This document shows positions 51,489-62,150 of a stretch of 64,000 bases of DNA, in pieces (positions within the stretch are counted from its first letter, which is position 1; each line of letters begins with the position of its first letter). The notes under the pieces were generated by a model. The model was not told where the DNA came from. It saw only the letters and a list, made by a program, of their open reading frames with translations, and made no database searches. The stretch covers positions 42,358,268-42,422,267 of the forward strand of contig CM019699.1 of NCBI GenBank assembly GCA_009760885.1, in the 5' to 3' direction. The stretch comes from Achatina immaculata (Eukaryota > Mollusca > Gastropoda > Stylommatophora > Achatinidae). A program made the position numbers and the translations under genes.

Positions 51489-54400
51489 TGCATGATCGTA
51501 AAAGGCGACTAAGGAGGGTTCAGCATAGGGCCAGCAACCCTATCTGGTAAAAAACTATCAGACTGCTACAGAAACAGAAGCAAGGGAAAAAGCAAATGCA
51601 GGTGGAAGGAGAAATGCGTATCAGGAAACTGAGCCCATGAAGGTTGTGGATGAAAGCCAGCCACTGGAAGTCCCCAGCCCGACTGCAGACTTCCTGGAAC
51701 CTAAACAAAAGATGCAAATAGGCAGCTGGAATGTAAGAACACTAAACCAGACTGGAAAACTAGCACAAACCATCAAGGAAATGCACAGATACAAACTAGA
51801 CATACTAGGAATACAAGAAGCAAGATGGACAGGACAAGGCAGAAGGAAATTAACAACACAGCACACAGAAGATACAATAATATGGTCAGGTAAAGAAGAT
51901 CTTCATGAAGGAGGAGTAGCATTGATTATAACAAAAGAAGCATCAAGAGCATTGCTGAAATGGACCCCAATAAATGAGAGATTATTATATGCACGGTTCA
52001 ACTCAAGATTCACGAAGCTGTCTATTATAGTTTGTTATGCACCAACAGAAGCAGCTGAAGAGGAATTAAAAGAAGATTTTTACAACAGCCTCCAAGCCAC
52101 AGTAGAAACAATACCCAAGCATGATATGCTACTCATCTTGGGCGACTTCAATGCAAAAGTAGGTGAAGGAAATGAAGATAGAAGAAGAATCATGGGAAGA
52201 GAAGGAATCGGAGAAATAAATTAAAATGGAGAAAGACTGCAGTTTCTGTGAAGAAAACATGATGACCATCGGAGGGACAATTTTCCAACACAAAAACATC
52301 CATAAGGTGACTTGGAGGTCACCAGATAAAACCATAGAAAACCAAATCGATCACATACTAATAAACAACAAGTGGAAACGGTCACTACAAGATGTGCGAG
52401 CAAGGAAAGGAGCAGATATAGGAAGTGATCACAACCTTCTGGTAGCAAAAGTAAAACTAAAATTAAGGAAAGCCAGAATCGGAGAACACAGAAAGATACA
52501 TTTTGATACAAGAAAACTGATAGACCAGCAAACAAGAAATGAATTCTCAATAATACTTAAGAACCGCTTCAGTGTCCTACAAGACGAAGCAGAGATGTCC
52601 ATATTAGAGTTCAATAAAACACTACAGGAAACAGCAAAAGAGGTGCTGGGATATCGGAAAAGGAGAAAAGAGGAATGGATAAGTGAGACCACATGGGAAA
52701 AGATAGAGCAAAGAAAAGAAATCAAGAAAAAATTACTGAACACCAAATCACAACGGCTTAAAGAACGAGTTTTAAGTAATTATGCACAAAAAGACAAAGA
52801 AGTGAAGGAATCATGCCGTCAAGATAAACGTCAATACTATGACAACTTAGCAGAAACAGCAGAGAAAGCAGCATATACAAATGACATGAAAACCATATAT
52901 AAAATCACAAAGCAGATGACAGGTAACTTCAATACAAGATGTGAAAGTGCAGTAAGAACACAAAATGGACAACTGGTCAGTGGAGAAAGAGAAAAAATTG
53001 AAAGATGGAGGGAACACTTTAACACCCTACTAAACAGAACACAAGCAGCACAAACAATAGATATACCTGAAGCAAAAACGGAACTAAACATCAATACAGG
53101 ACCAATAACAATAAATGAAGTAAAAGAGGCGATAAAGATGCTAAAATCAGACAGGGCACCAGGTGAAGATGAAGTGACTGCTGAGATGTTGAAAGCAGAA
53201 GAAACAGAAACACCAAAACAACTTTGCCGGATATTACAACAAATTTGGGATTTAGAAAAAACCCCAGAGGAGTGGAAAACTGGTCTTATAGTAAAACTAC
53301 CAAAGAATGGTGACCTCAGAGACTGTACTTAGACAAATATTAGAACAGGCAAATGAGTGGCATAGCACAACATATGCATTATTCATAGATTTTGAGAAAG
53401 CCTTTGACAGTGTCAACAGAGATGCACTGTGGAAAATCCTAAGATGGCATGGCCTCCCCCATAAAATAGTTAATGTAATCAAAGCCTGTGAGACCTGGAC
53501 ACTTAACAAAACAGCTGAGAAGCACATAAATGCCTTTGAATGTAAATGCTATAGAAGAGTTCTCCAAATATCGTGGACACAAAAAAGAACAAATATATCT
53601 ATACTACAAGAGCTTAATATTGAAGAAGGCTGGCTAGTAAAGAGGATTAAAGAGAGAAAACTTAAATATTTTGGCCACATTAAACGTCATGATAATTTAG
53701 AGAAGACCGTACTGGAAGGATACATAATGGGAAAAAGAAAAAGAGGAAGACCGAAACGAAGATGGCTGCAAGACATCGTTGATGATCTGGAAATGGATGC
53801 AGCAGCAGCAGGCCATCTTGCTCACAACCGAGAGGCCTACAGGAGTGCTGTTTGGGAGGCAAATTTCCGCAAGGGACATGCAAAGGAATGAATGAATCAA
53901 AGCCCTATACGAGGGTTTTCAGTGCAAAGTTATCTGTGGAGAACATACCTCCAGCAGCTTTAGGGTACAAACAGGAGTGAAACAGGGATGTGTACTATCA
54001 CCAACATTATTTATCTTGGCAGTAGACTGGTTAATGAAGGAGGCAACATCAGACAAACGCAGAGGATTACAATGGACCCTTGACACAGTTCTGGAGGACC
54101 TTGACTTTGCGGACGACATTTGTCTATTATCAAGCAGACACAAAGATATGCAAGATAAAATAAACAAGTTAACACAGAATGCAAACAACATAGGACTAAA
54201 GATCAACGTAGGAAAGACAAAGTTAATGAAGCAAAATGTGAACAACAGAAATGTACTCAGAGTAGATAACAAGTTAGTGGAGGAGGTCAACGAATTTGTA
54301 TACCTTGGCAGCAGAGTAGTAGAAAATGGAGACAGCACAGAGGACATCAACAGCAGACTTACTAGAACAAACCAGGCTTTTGCAATGCTACAGAATATAT

Positions 54401-54896
54401 GGAAATCAAAAAAACTAAGCATAAATATGAAAATCAGGATATTTAAGAGTAATGTTCTAAGTGTACTACTCTATGGAAGTGAATGCTGGAAAATCACCAA
54501 AACCATAGAAAACAAGTTGAATTCTTTCCAGACTAAATGTTTACGTAGAATAAAAAAAATATTTTGGCCAAACACCATAAGAAATAACATCTTATTGGCA
54601 GAAATGCAGATGAAACCACTGACAACAATTATTGAGGAAAGACGCTGGCGATGGTTGGGACATGTGCTCCGAATGACTGACAACTCACTACCAAAAATAG
54701 CACTAAGATGGACACCACAGGGGAGCAGAAGTAAGGGTAGACCAAAAGAGACATGGAGAAGAACAACAGAAAGGATGTTGAGCAATAGAGGGCTCACCTG
54801 GGCAAGAGCAGAAAAAAAGGCGAAAGACAGGCATTTGTGGAAAACCCTTGCGGAAGCCCCATGTGCCCTGGGCACTTAAGGTTCAGAGAGAGAGAG
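51489..54896 (+). mobile_element. LINE-B (RTE-like), near full length, inactivated
   Basis: Flanked by AGGATGGCTTAAA (51476-51488, 54897-54909) with a (GA)n-type tail. The endonuclease frame 51637-52215 has GSWNVRTLNQTGKLAQTIKE, EARWTGQGR, SIIVCYAPTEAAEEE and LILGDFNAKVG. A TAA (52222) and frameshift follow, then 52226-53332: IDHILINNKWKRSLQDVRAR, linker, SDRAPGEDEVTAEML and WKTGLIVKLPKNGDLRDCT. About 50 RT residues are deleted there. It continues LRQILEQANEW, LFIDFEKAFDSVNRDALWK, is cut by LINE-C (53487-53894), then GVKQGCVLSPTLFILAVDWL, catalytic LDFADDICLLS, VYLGSRVVENGDS, VLLYGSECWKIT, RWRWLGHVLRMT, GSRSKGRPKETWRR and a stop at 54879. GTWNVRTL-type endonucleases of this kind are often misannotated as craniofacial development protein 2. 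Confidence 0.92.
53487..53894 (+). mobile_element. LINE-C 3' insertion inside LINE-B
   Basis: A 408-bp insertion flanked by AATCAAAGCC (53477-53486, 53895-53904). It encodes [69 protein letters not shown] and [20 protein letters not shown] up to KGHAKE and a stop, then GGAATGAATG. The longest intact LINE-C C-terminus in the window. It is in frame with upstream LINE-B sequence, giving an accidental fused frame (53307-53891). Confidence 0.93.
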
Positions 54897-54909
54897 AGGA
54901 TGGCTTAAA

Positions 54910-55935
54910 AGAAGCAGCTTCATTCATCAGGCCAAGCGTATGCGTAAGCTGATACCTGACCTTCCAACTGTAGTCGCTCCATTATCATCTGTACCAGAGC
55001 ATACACCATGGAAAGAAGCAGATTATACACAAATAACTATTCAGACTGAAGTGAAAGGTGTGCAGAATGGTGAGATGCAGAGCAGTCTTGTAAGATCAAC
55101 AGCCACACTTAGTATTCTAGATGATAAATATCCATGTGACACCTGGATACGTGTGTATACAGATGGATCTGCACATAATGCCATAAAGAATGGAGGGGCA
55201 GGAACATATATTGAATATCCAAACAACACCATTGACAAGATTTCCATACCCACTGGTAAATACTGCAACAACTTTGATGCAAAAGTTAGGGCAATTATTG
55301 CTGCAGTTGAAAAACTATCAGACACCAGAATTGATACATGTCCTGTAGTAATTCTCACAGATGCAAGATCAGTACTGGAAGCTCTTCAATGCAACAAACT
55401 ACCAGACCTTAAAGATGCCTTGTCAAAAACTGGCTTACAACATAGAGTCACTGTGCAATGGATTCCCTCCCACTGTGGGATACCAGGCAATGAGAAAGCT
55501 GACCGTCTGGCCAAAGAGGGCACTGAAATGGAGCAACCAGACATACCAATCACCTGTAATCAGAAGAAAAGCATGATAAAAACCTACAGGAAGCCACAAA
55601 CACCACCACATGATGACTATCACATGCTAAACAGAAAGGAACAAGTCACCATCTTCTGTCTCCGAATAGGACACACCCGACTCCGAAGTCAGATGTATAC
55701 AAAGTTTAAGGTTGGTACTACTAATCTATGTACATGTACCCAGGTGCCCCAAGCTGTGGAACATATCCTCCAGAACTGCATCAACTACGAGACACTGAGA
55801 AATAATTACTGGCCCAGTGAAACCACTAAAGAAGATAAGTTCTACGGTTCCATACATGAGTTACAAAAAACAGTGAAATTTATCCAAGAGACAGGACTGC
55901 AGATATAGACAGACAATGCGAACGAAGAAGAAGAC
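54910..55935 (+). mobile_element. LINE-A 3' end with intact-looking RNase H
   Basis: This open frame runs from about 54910 to the stop at 55906-55908. RNase H residues are visible: Asp in VYTDGSAHN, Glu in AIIAAVEKL, Asp in VVILTDARSVLEAL, and the terminal WIPSHCGIPGNEKADRLAKE. A C-terminal Cys/His segment follows (FCLRIGHTRLRSQMY, CTCTQVPQAVEHILQNC). The 3' end is very short: GACAATGCGAACGAAGAAGA and AGAC. It differs by several substitutions from the overlapping part of the minus-strand LINE-A, so it is a different insertion. Confidence 0.9.
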
Positions 55936-56020
55936 AGAGAAGAAAATAAGGTGGTGGTAGGGAGGGGTAGCATAGAGAAAGAAAGTAGAGTTTAAAAAGG
56001 CCAGTGGAAAAATAAAGAAG

Positions 56021-56640
56021 TTACATAAAGCTGGAGACAGCTAGTCTGGAAAATAAGGCTAGTTCTAGGGCCCTCCGAGATCGTACATTTGCGGAACAAG
56101 AGCGTATCGCACTAACAGAAATGTCCTGTTTGCCCCTGTGGTTGCCAAGGCAAAAATGTTTAGCCACAAGTGTCCAGGCCCTCTTAGAAATATCATTGAG
56201 ATGCTGGCGAAATCGATCTCCTAACCGTAAGCCAGTTTCCCCTATGTACTTCAAACCGCAACGTTTGCACATAATAGCATAAATAACATTCCGTGAAGTA
56301 CAGGTGAAACCCTCCTGAACTGATAACGTGAACTTAGGGAAGGAGATCTGGCTGGCCTCGACAACAAACGGACAAGTGTTACATCTACGGCGTCTGCAAC
56401 GTCTGGTACCATAAAAAGTGTCATCTGTCTTAAGATGACTATGAATTAAAAGGTCCCTGAGGTTCCTGTCCCGTCTGTAGGCCACCAATGTTGGTTCCCC
56501 AAAAAGTTCACGTGTCTCAGGCTCGGTCTGGAGGAGATGGAAATAGCGAAACAGTATGTTTTTAACTGCCAAGCTATGAGGGTGGTACGTGAGTACTAGT
56601 TTCACTCTGTCCGAGCTACAGTGCTTACAGTGCTAAACAC
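56021..56640 (-). mobile_element. Penelope-like element C-terminus with GIY-YIG endonuclease
   Basis: One open minus-strand frame (56605-56021). It starts with the end of the RT-linked region (KLVLTYHPHS, EPTLVAYRRDRNLRDLLIHS), then the Cys motif RRCNTCPFV, FTCTSRNVIYAIMCKRCG, KYIGETGLRLGDRFRQHLND (the GIY-YIG core with VIYAI and KYIG, catalytic Arg in RFRQH) and LELALFSRLAVSS. GIY-YIG next to a Cys cluster is the mark of endonuclease-positive PLEs. The RT itself is absent, so this is a 5'-truncated copy. Confidence 0.9.
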
Positions 56641-57049
56641 TTAAGAGAGGCCAGTTTAGTTGGCATAACATCCATTGATGAAGTTGAAAAACTCCCAGAG
56701 AACAGGAAAACTTGGCAAACAACTATGCGAGCCCTGTGTAACGTTTAACAGCATGGGAAGGATGTATGAATGACCATGTCCTCTATTATATATCTCCAAT
56801 GCCGCCGAAACACTATCTGTCACATTAATGTATCTATCACATTGATGTAATGTATAATTTCCTGCTCATAATTATGCTCTGCTGTGTTTCCTGCAACATG
56901 TAATGCTGTGGAAATGTTATGTTCACACATTGGATACTACTTTTGCCTTTCTCAAGATACATGATCTTCTCTTCTGTTAATAGTTAATAGAAACTTTACC
57001 TTTACCCTTTCAACTACAGTCTCTTTCTACGTCCGTTTAACTACTCGCT
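56641..57049. other. Unassigned
   Basis: AT-rich, with no feature recognised. It contains a small TGTCACATTAATGTATCTAT / TATCACATTGATGTAATGTA repetition at 56815-56850. Confidence 0.5.
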
Positions 57050-57440
57050 TCACAGACTTACTTTCCCAGGAATGATCATGCTCTCAGTGGCAAATAGCAA
57101 CACAGTGTCACCAATTTAAGTTATGAAGATTATTGGTGCACGGGATAACGATATGACGGATATAACAGTGGTATTATCCAATCCAAGAAGATATGACAGG
57201 ATGAAATTCCAACTCAGAACAACAGAAATAGTTCCAAGCGATTACTAACGTCACAGACTTTGTCGCCAACAGAACTTCTAGATTTCTATTCTACTAATCT
57301 ACCACATGACAACTACATATTTTCACCTACGAATTGCCCTATCTGAAACTCACACTTAACTGTTTTAAATCATCTGATTTCTGCCTCACGACTTTTCTTC
57401 CTCATAAATTATCCGTATAGCATGAAGGCACGAGATATGC
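57050..57440 (+). repeat. Unclassified dispersed repeat, copy 2
   Basis: The counterpart of 23595-24040, in the same orientation and motif order, diverged. Confidence 0.55.
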
Positions 57441-57479
57441 AAGAATGTGACTTAAAACGGGAACAAATCTAAGCACAAA

Positions 57480-57835
57480 GCTGTCACAACACATCCTTAT
57501 CAATGAATGTCAGAAAACAGTCCTAATTATTGAACCTATCTTGTTATTTAGAAGTGAATCATGGACAATAGGCAGGTCTGCACAAAAATATTGTAAAAAA
57601 ATAAGAGAGAGAGAGAGAGAGACAATGTGCTTTCATAGGACATGCAATGAGAAGAGGGGGCATTGAAAATATAACAGGGAGGAAGACCAAGAGAAATGAT
57701 ACTGGACAGTCTGACGGGATGATGTGAGAGGAGATCACCAAGTGAGATGATGGCCGGCATGAAAGATCGTGTACTCTGGAGAAGCATAGTAGCCAATGCC
57801 AGTCGGCACGGCACATGATGATGATGACAAAGCTA
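57480..57835 (+). mobile_element. LINE-E 3' fragment
   Basis: TCCTTATCAATGAATGTCAG, GAATCATGGACAATAGGCAG, a (GA)n expansion (57604-57622), GGACATGCAATGAGAAGAGG and AATGCCAGTCGGCACGGCAC with an (ATG)n tail match 58288-58693. Internal deletions relative to that copy. Confidence 0.85.
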
Positions 57836-57904
57836 GTGGTTTATGGAACATAATCCTTTTTATCTCAACTTTCCAATTCTGTGATGAGTTGTCTAACTTT
57901 CATT

Positions 57905-58010
57905 CTATAAATCTATGTTCTAATCTTACATCCTTCCCGTTCCGCTAAACGTCACATAGGGCCCGCATGGTAGTTCGCCAAGATTTCCCGTCTTCGGTCA
58001 GTTAGAATAG
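57905..58010 (-). mobile_element. LINE-D 3'-end fragment
   Basis: ATCTTACATCCTTCCCGTTC and AAACGTCACATAGGGCCCGC match the 3' ends at 6106 and 40630. Confidence 0.75.
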
Positions 58011-58277
58011 AACAGTATTGTTCTTACAATAGTTCAATTAATCTTTCCAATTTATCGTATCAACTTCTTCTTTCTTCAGTACTTTTTCGACATTGGTGTT
58101 ATCTTCCTACGTTGGTGTTGAAGTCTCTCATGACAAATAGGATGTCGTGTATGTGTTGTAGTTGGTGATAGAAATTGTCATTTAATTCATCATCTGCATC
58201 ATTCGTGGGTGCATAACATTGTATGATTGTCATTCTTCAGTGTCTTAGTTTGTATCGTGCTCTTATTATACGACTGT
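58011..58277 (-). mobile_element. LINE endonuclease remnant, distal part
   Basis: The minus strand reads MTIIQCYAPTNDADDELNDN, FYHQLQHIHDILFVMRDFN, the CYAPT and GDFN block of a LINE endonuclease (here MRDFN). The proximal part is at 58704-58920; the LINE-E insertion lies between. Confidence 0.78.
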
Positions 58278-58287
58278 TCACTGTTTC

Positions 58288-58693
58288 ACATGAATCATGG
58301 ACAATAGGCAAGTCTGCACAAAAATCATTGGAAGCAGCAGAAATGTGGTTTATTAGAAGAATGTTGCGAATCCCCTGGACAGCAAAAATAACTAATGAAG
58401 AATGTAGGAGAAGAGCTGGAGAGACAAAAAACCTTGTCAAAAAGATAAGAGAGAGACAATGTACTTTCATAGGACATGCAATGAGAAGAGGGGGCATTGA
58501 AAATATTGTAACAACAGGAAAAATAGAAGGAAGAAGATCAAGAGGAAGACCAAGAGAAATGATACTGGACAGTCTGACGGGATGGTGTGAGAGGAGATCA
58601 CCAACTGAGCTGATGGCCTGCATGAAGGATCGTGTACTCTGGAGAAGCATAATAGCCAACGCCAGTCGGCACGGCACATGATGATGATGATGA
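58288..58693 (+). mobile_element. LINE-E 3' insertion with (ATG)n tail
   Basis: Flanked by TCACTGTTTC (58278-58287, 58694-58703). The continuous frame gives ESWTIGKSAQKSLEAAEMWF, IRRMLRIPWTAKITNEECRR, RERQCTFIGHAMRRGG, GRRSRGRPREMILDSLTGWC and DRVLWRSIIANASRHGT, then a stop within the (ATG)n tail. The best-preserved LINE-E C-terminus; it inserted into another LINE's endonuclease. Confidence 0.92.
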
Positions 58694-58703
58694 TCACTGT
58701 TTC

Positions 58704-58920
58704 TCATTCTATAAGGCTCAATTCGCTACATTTGACATAATCATACCTAGTTCTTGGTATTTCAAGCTTACGGTTTTCCACCGTTCTTTTCCCTGCTTCT
58801 GGCCAATACATGTCACTGATGCCTAGTACTTCTAGGTGGTACCTATCCATTTCTCGGATTACTTCAGCAGTTTTTTGATGGTCCTGGCAATGTTCTTGCA
58901 TTCCAGAATCCAGTCATTTT
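58704..58920 (-). mobile_element. LINE endonuclease remnant, proximal part
   Basis: The minus strand gives SGMQEHCQDHQKTAEVIREM and DRYHLEVLGISDMYWPEAGK, the start of a LINE endonuclease (QTGK..., EVLGIS...W). The adjoining TCATTCTATAAGGCTCAATT also occurs at 60941-60960, a further piece of the same family. Confidence 0.8.
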
Positions 58921-59254
58921 CACGTATTTGGGCCGATGAATGCATTCTTTCGATTGTCGTCTGAGTTCTTTGGAGTTGGTATTCCTGATGCGTCAACCTT
59001 GACTCGACTGGTTTTGTTGCGAGTTTCCATAACAATTCCACTTTCCCGCCATCCAGAGTCGCCCTTAGGTGGGTCTCAGAATAAGCTTGTTAGCATTACG
59101 CCCAAGTTCAGGTTCAGAAAACGTGACAGATCAGCCGACTTCCCGCTGGATATTGAAAAAAAAAAACAAAACTATAAAACTGCAGATGTCTTCATGTAAT
59201 CGGGACACTGGTGTTGTACCAGTAAATATAGAAGTTGCTGAAGGCTCGGAATCG

Positions 59255-59745
59255 GGTATGTGTTTAAGTATTCCACAGATCAGAGTTGGAGTGGTGCTAG
59301 ACCAGTAAACATGTTTAAGTATTCCACAGATCAGAGTTGGAGTGGTGCTAGACCAGTAAACGTGTTTAAATTATTCCACAGATCAGACAGAGTGGTGCTA
59401 GACCAGTAAACATGTTTAAATTATTCCACAGGTCAGAGTTGGAGTGGTGCTAGACCAGTAAACATGTTTAAATTATTCCACAGATCAGACAGAGTGGTGC
59501 TAGACCAGTAAACATGTTTAAATTATTCCACAGATCAGAGTTGGAGTGGTGCTAGACCAGTAAACATGTTTAAATTATTCCACAGATCAGAGTTGGAGTG
59601 GTGCTAGACCAGTAAACATGTTTAAATTATTCCACAGATCAGACAGAGTGGTGCTAGACCAGTAAACATGTTTAAATTATTCCACAAGTCAGAGTGGGAA
59701 TGGTGCTAGACCAACAAACATGTCTAAATTGTTCCACAGTCAGAC
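59255..59745. repeat. Minisatellite, units of about 51-59 bp
   Basis: About nine units of GTGGTGCTAGACCAGTAAAC, ATGTTTAAATTATTCCACAG, ATCAGA, with or without GTTGGA. Two unit types alternate (ATCAGACAGAGTGG and ATCAGAGTTGGAGTGG). Confidence 0.92.
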
Positions 59746-59849
59746 AGAGTGGTGGCAGCTGTCACTTTTGCACCCAGAGTGGCCGCCAGGTTAGAGTTCA
59801 AGTCCTCCAAGCTGGTCCGTCTTTTGGGTCCCGCCAGAAGATAGATAAG

Positions 59850-60530
59850 GCCAGAATAGAGCACCTACCAGCAGATACCGTGGAGGAATACAAGCTACTC
59901 AGAATAGAGCACCTACCAGCACATACCGTGGAGGAATACAAGCTACTCAGAATAGAGCACCTACCAGCAGATACCGTGGAGGAATACAAACTACTCAGAA
60001 TAGAGCACCTACCAGCAGATACCGTGGAGGAATACAAGCTACTCAGAATAGAGCACCTACCAGCAGATACCGTGGAGGAATACAAGCTACTCAGAATAGA
60101 GCACCTACCAGCAGATACCGTGGAGGAATACAAGCTACTCAGAATAGAGCACCTACCAGCAGATACCATGGAGGAATACAAGCTACTCAGAATAGAGCAC
60201 CTACCAGCACATACCGTGGAGGAATACAAGCTACTCAGAATAGAGCACCTACCAGCACATACCGTGGAGGAATACAAGCTACTCAGAATAGAGCACCTAC
60301 CAGCACATACCGTGGAGGAATACAAGCTACTCAGAATAGAGCACCTACCAGCACATACCGTGGAGGAATACAAGCTACTCAGAATAGAGCACCTACCAGC
60401 ACATACCGTGGAGGAATACAAGCTACTCAGAATAGAGCACCTACCAGCAGATACCGTGGAGGAATACAAACTACTCAGAATAGAGCACCTACCAGCAGAT
60501 ACCGTGGCGGAATACAAGCTACCTAGGCTT
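59850..60530. repeat. 48-bp minisatellite, 14 units, open in two frames
   Basis: Unit AGAATAGAGCACCTACCAGC, A(G/C)ATACCGTGGAGGAATACA, AGCTACTC. Because 48 is a multiple of 3 and the unit lacks stops, it makes long frames on both strands: + 59694-60581 (RIEHLPADTVEEYKLL repeated) and - 60517-59798 (SSTVSAGRCSILSSLY repeated). The two unit variants (GAT or CAT at one codon) occur in blocks. No start context, splice site or domain supports a gene. Confidence 0.93.
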
Positions 60531-61182
60531 CAGCAACTTTATTCTCCTGCCTGTCACTTTCTAAGTTCACCTCGCTCCTGATTCCCCCCCCCCCCTCTCT
60601 CTCTGTTGGTAACAGCTCTCACTCTCACCGGTCCCGTCCCATCCCTCGTAACTGAAAAATAGTACATTTGCGGTTAGCATTCTTCCTTGATTCGTCTTGC
60701 TCCGTCACTTTCTCCCTCTATGTATCATGTCTATATAAGATTGTCATTTTATAACCAGTTTAACTGAAGGTATCAATCTGTATTGTGCTATTTTCTCTCT
60801 CTGACGTTCCAGAGCAGGATGACCTCTCATAAGATATAAATTAAATTACCTCATCGCTTTGCCTGCCCTGTTTCCTCGTGTGCCTTGTAGTTATTCTCTA
60901 CAAGTATATTTATCTCAAATATATTATGTTCACTGGTTCTCATTCTATAAGGCTCAATTCGCTACAATTACTGTTTGTTTGAACTTTCAACAATTTCAGT
61001 TCTTGAACGTAAGACTTTCTCCTTCCCTTCATGCTAATTATCATTATTTTGCTTTTCTTTGCTTTCCCGCGTGACCAACTGACATCACCGTTTATTTTGG
61101 GCTTGGTCTGTTTCCGTACAGCCACACACGAAGACCATCAACAAAAAACATGAACTGTACTAACTAAACTAGGAATCATTTA

Positions 61183-61222
<40 letters not shown>

Positions 61223-61242
61223 CTGTAAATGTGCACACAGTG
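60531..61242. other. Unassigned, with simple repeats
   Basis: It contains a C-run/CT-run at 60583-60603, a LINE scrap at 60935-60970 and a (TA)n tract at 61181-61218. No gene was seen. Confidence 0.6.
61181..61218. repeat. (TA)n microsatellite
   Basis: An uninterrupted TA dinucleotide tract. Confidence 0.97.
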
Positions 61243-62150
61243 ATCTTCTTCTTCGTTCGCTTCTACCACCAAGATCGTTCCGTGATCCCACTGAATTTAC
61301 TTCTGTGGTTCTCGCGATAGTCTCATTTAGGATGGAGACTCAGAGCATTGGGCTTGTGTCTATATTCTCAGTGGGTCACAGAAGCGGCATTGCGTGACAT
61401 TGGTTTTCGTTGCACCAGTTTAGTCTAGAGTTGGAGTTTCTCAATGGAAAAAACTCGATGTGGTTTAGATATGAATACATCTTCGTTAGGTGAGAGGTGG
61501 TTGCCCATCCAGCCCAGTTGAACTTTCTCACCGGAAAACCTCAACGTAATTTGGATATGAATATATCCCCGTCGGGTGAGAGGTAGTTGCCTATCTAGAC
61601 TGCACTCCAGTGTCTCCGATTTCAGCATTGTGTGGTCGTGGCCACTACCCTTCCTGGTGGTGACCAAGACGGAGCTTATGTCGAGGAGGACGAATCCTCG
61701 CCATTAGTGATTTAAGCCAGTTTAAGTGTATTATCCCAGTATGGGTGTATATAGGACGTGACCTGCCTGTAGAGCAGAGGCACCGTGATAAGTGTAGCCA
61801 TTGAGTTTCACCCCTGGGTTAAACTGGTTTAGGCATATTATCTCAGTATGGGTGTATATAGGACGTGGCCGGCCTCTAGAGCGGAGGCACCATGATGTGC
61901 ATAGCCATCAAGTTTCACCCCTGGGTTAAGTCGGTTTAGCCATATTGCCCATGTATGGGTGTATATAGGACGTGGCCCGCCTCTAGAGCAGAGGTGCCGT
62001 GGTATGAGTAGGCCTCACCGCGAGTCTACTGGCCATACTGATTATACTTCACTTAATCCTTTCCATCACCTTGTCCACAGCCTTAGTTTATCCCTGGGTT
62101 ATGCCGGTTTAGGCATTTGAGTCAGTATGGGTGACGTGGCCAGTGTACGT
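61243..62150 (-). mobile_element. Family R copy E, minus strand
   Basis: It begins with the complement of the R tail (TCTTCTTCTTCGTTCGCTTC), then the 3' module, two roughly 88-bp units (61435-61605), the linker, three or more roughly 110-bp units (61700-62000; CACCCCTGGGTTAA...GGACGTGGCCGGCC), the connector and a further partial unit to 62150. More 110-bp units than in other copies. Confidence 0.87.

Larger units (their letters stand above)
47435..52203. repeat. 4,769-bp direct duplication, copy 2
   Basis: This is the right copy. LINE-B continues past its end in the natural order (GAGAA|GGAATCGGAG), so this copy's right junction is the ancestral one, while copy 1's left junction (42654/42655) is ancestral on that side. 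LINE contents are described with the individual elements. Confidence 0.95.

Noticed and set aside
51637..52224. Frame resembling 'craniofacial development protein 2'
   Set aside because: That name comes from a gene that captured a LINE endonuclease. Here the frame is followed by RT and LINE C-terminal motifs and is flanked by a target duplication.
53307..53891. 194-codon frame combining RT sequence and LINE-C end as one protein
   Set aside because: The LINE-C insertion with its 10-bp target duplication happens to keep the frame of LINE-B. It is an accidental fusion of two elements.
59694..60581. 295-codon repetitive frame as a repeat protein gene
   Set aside because: Openness follows from a 48-bp stop-free unit, the opposite strand is equally open, and no start, splice or domain signals were seen.
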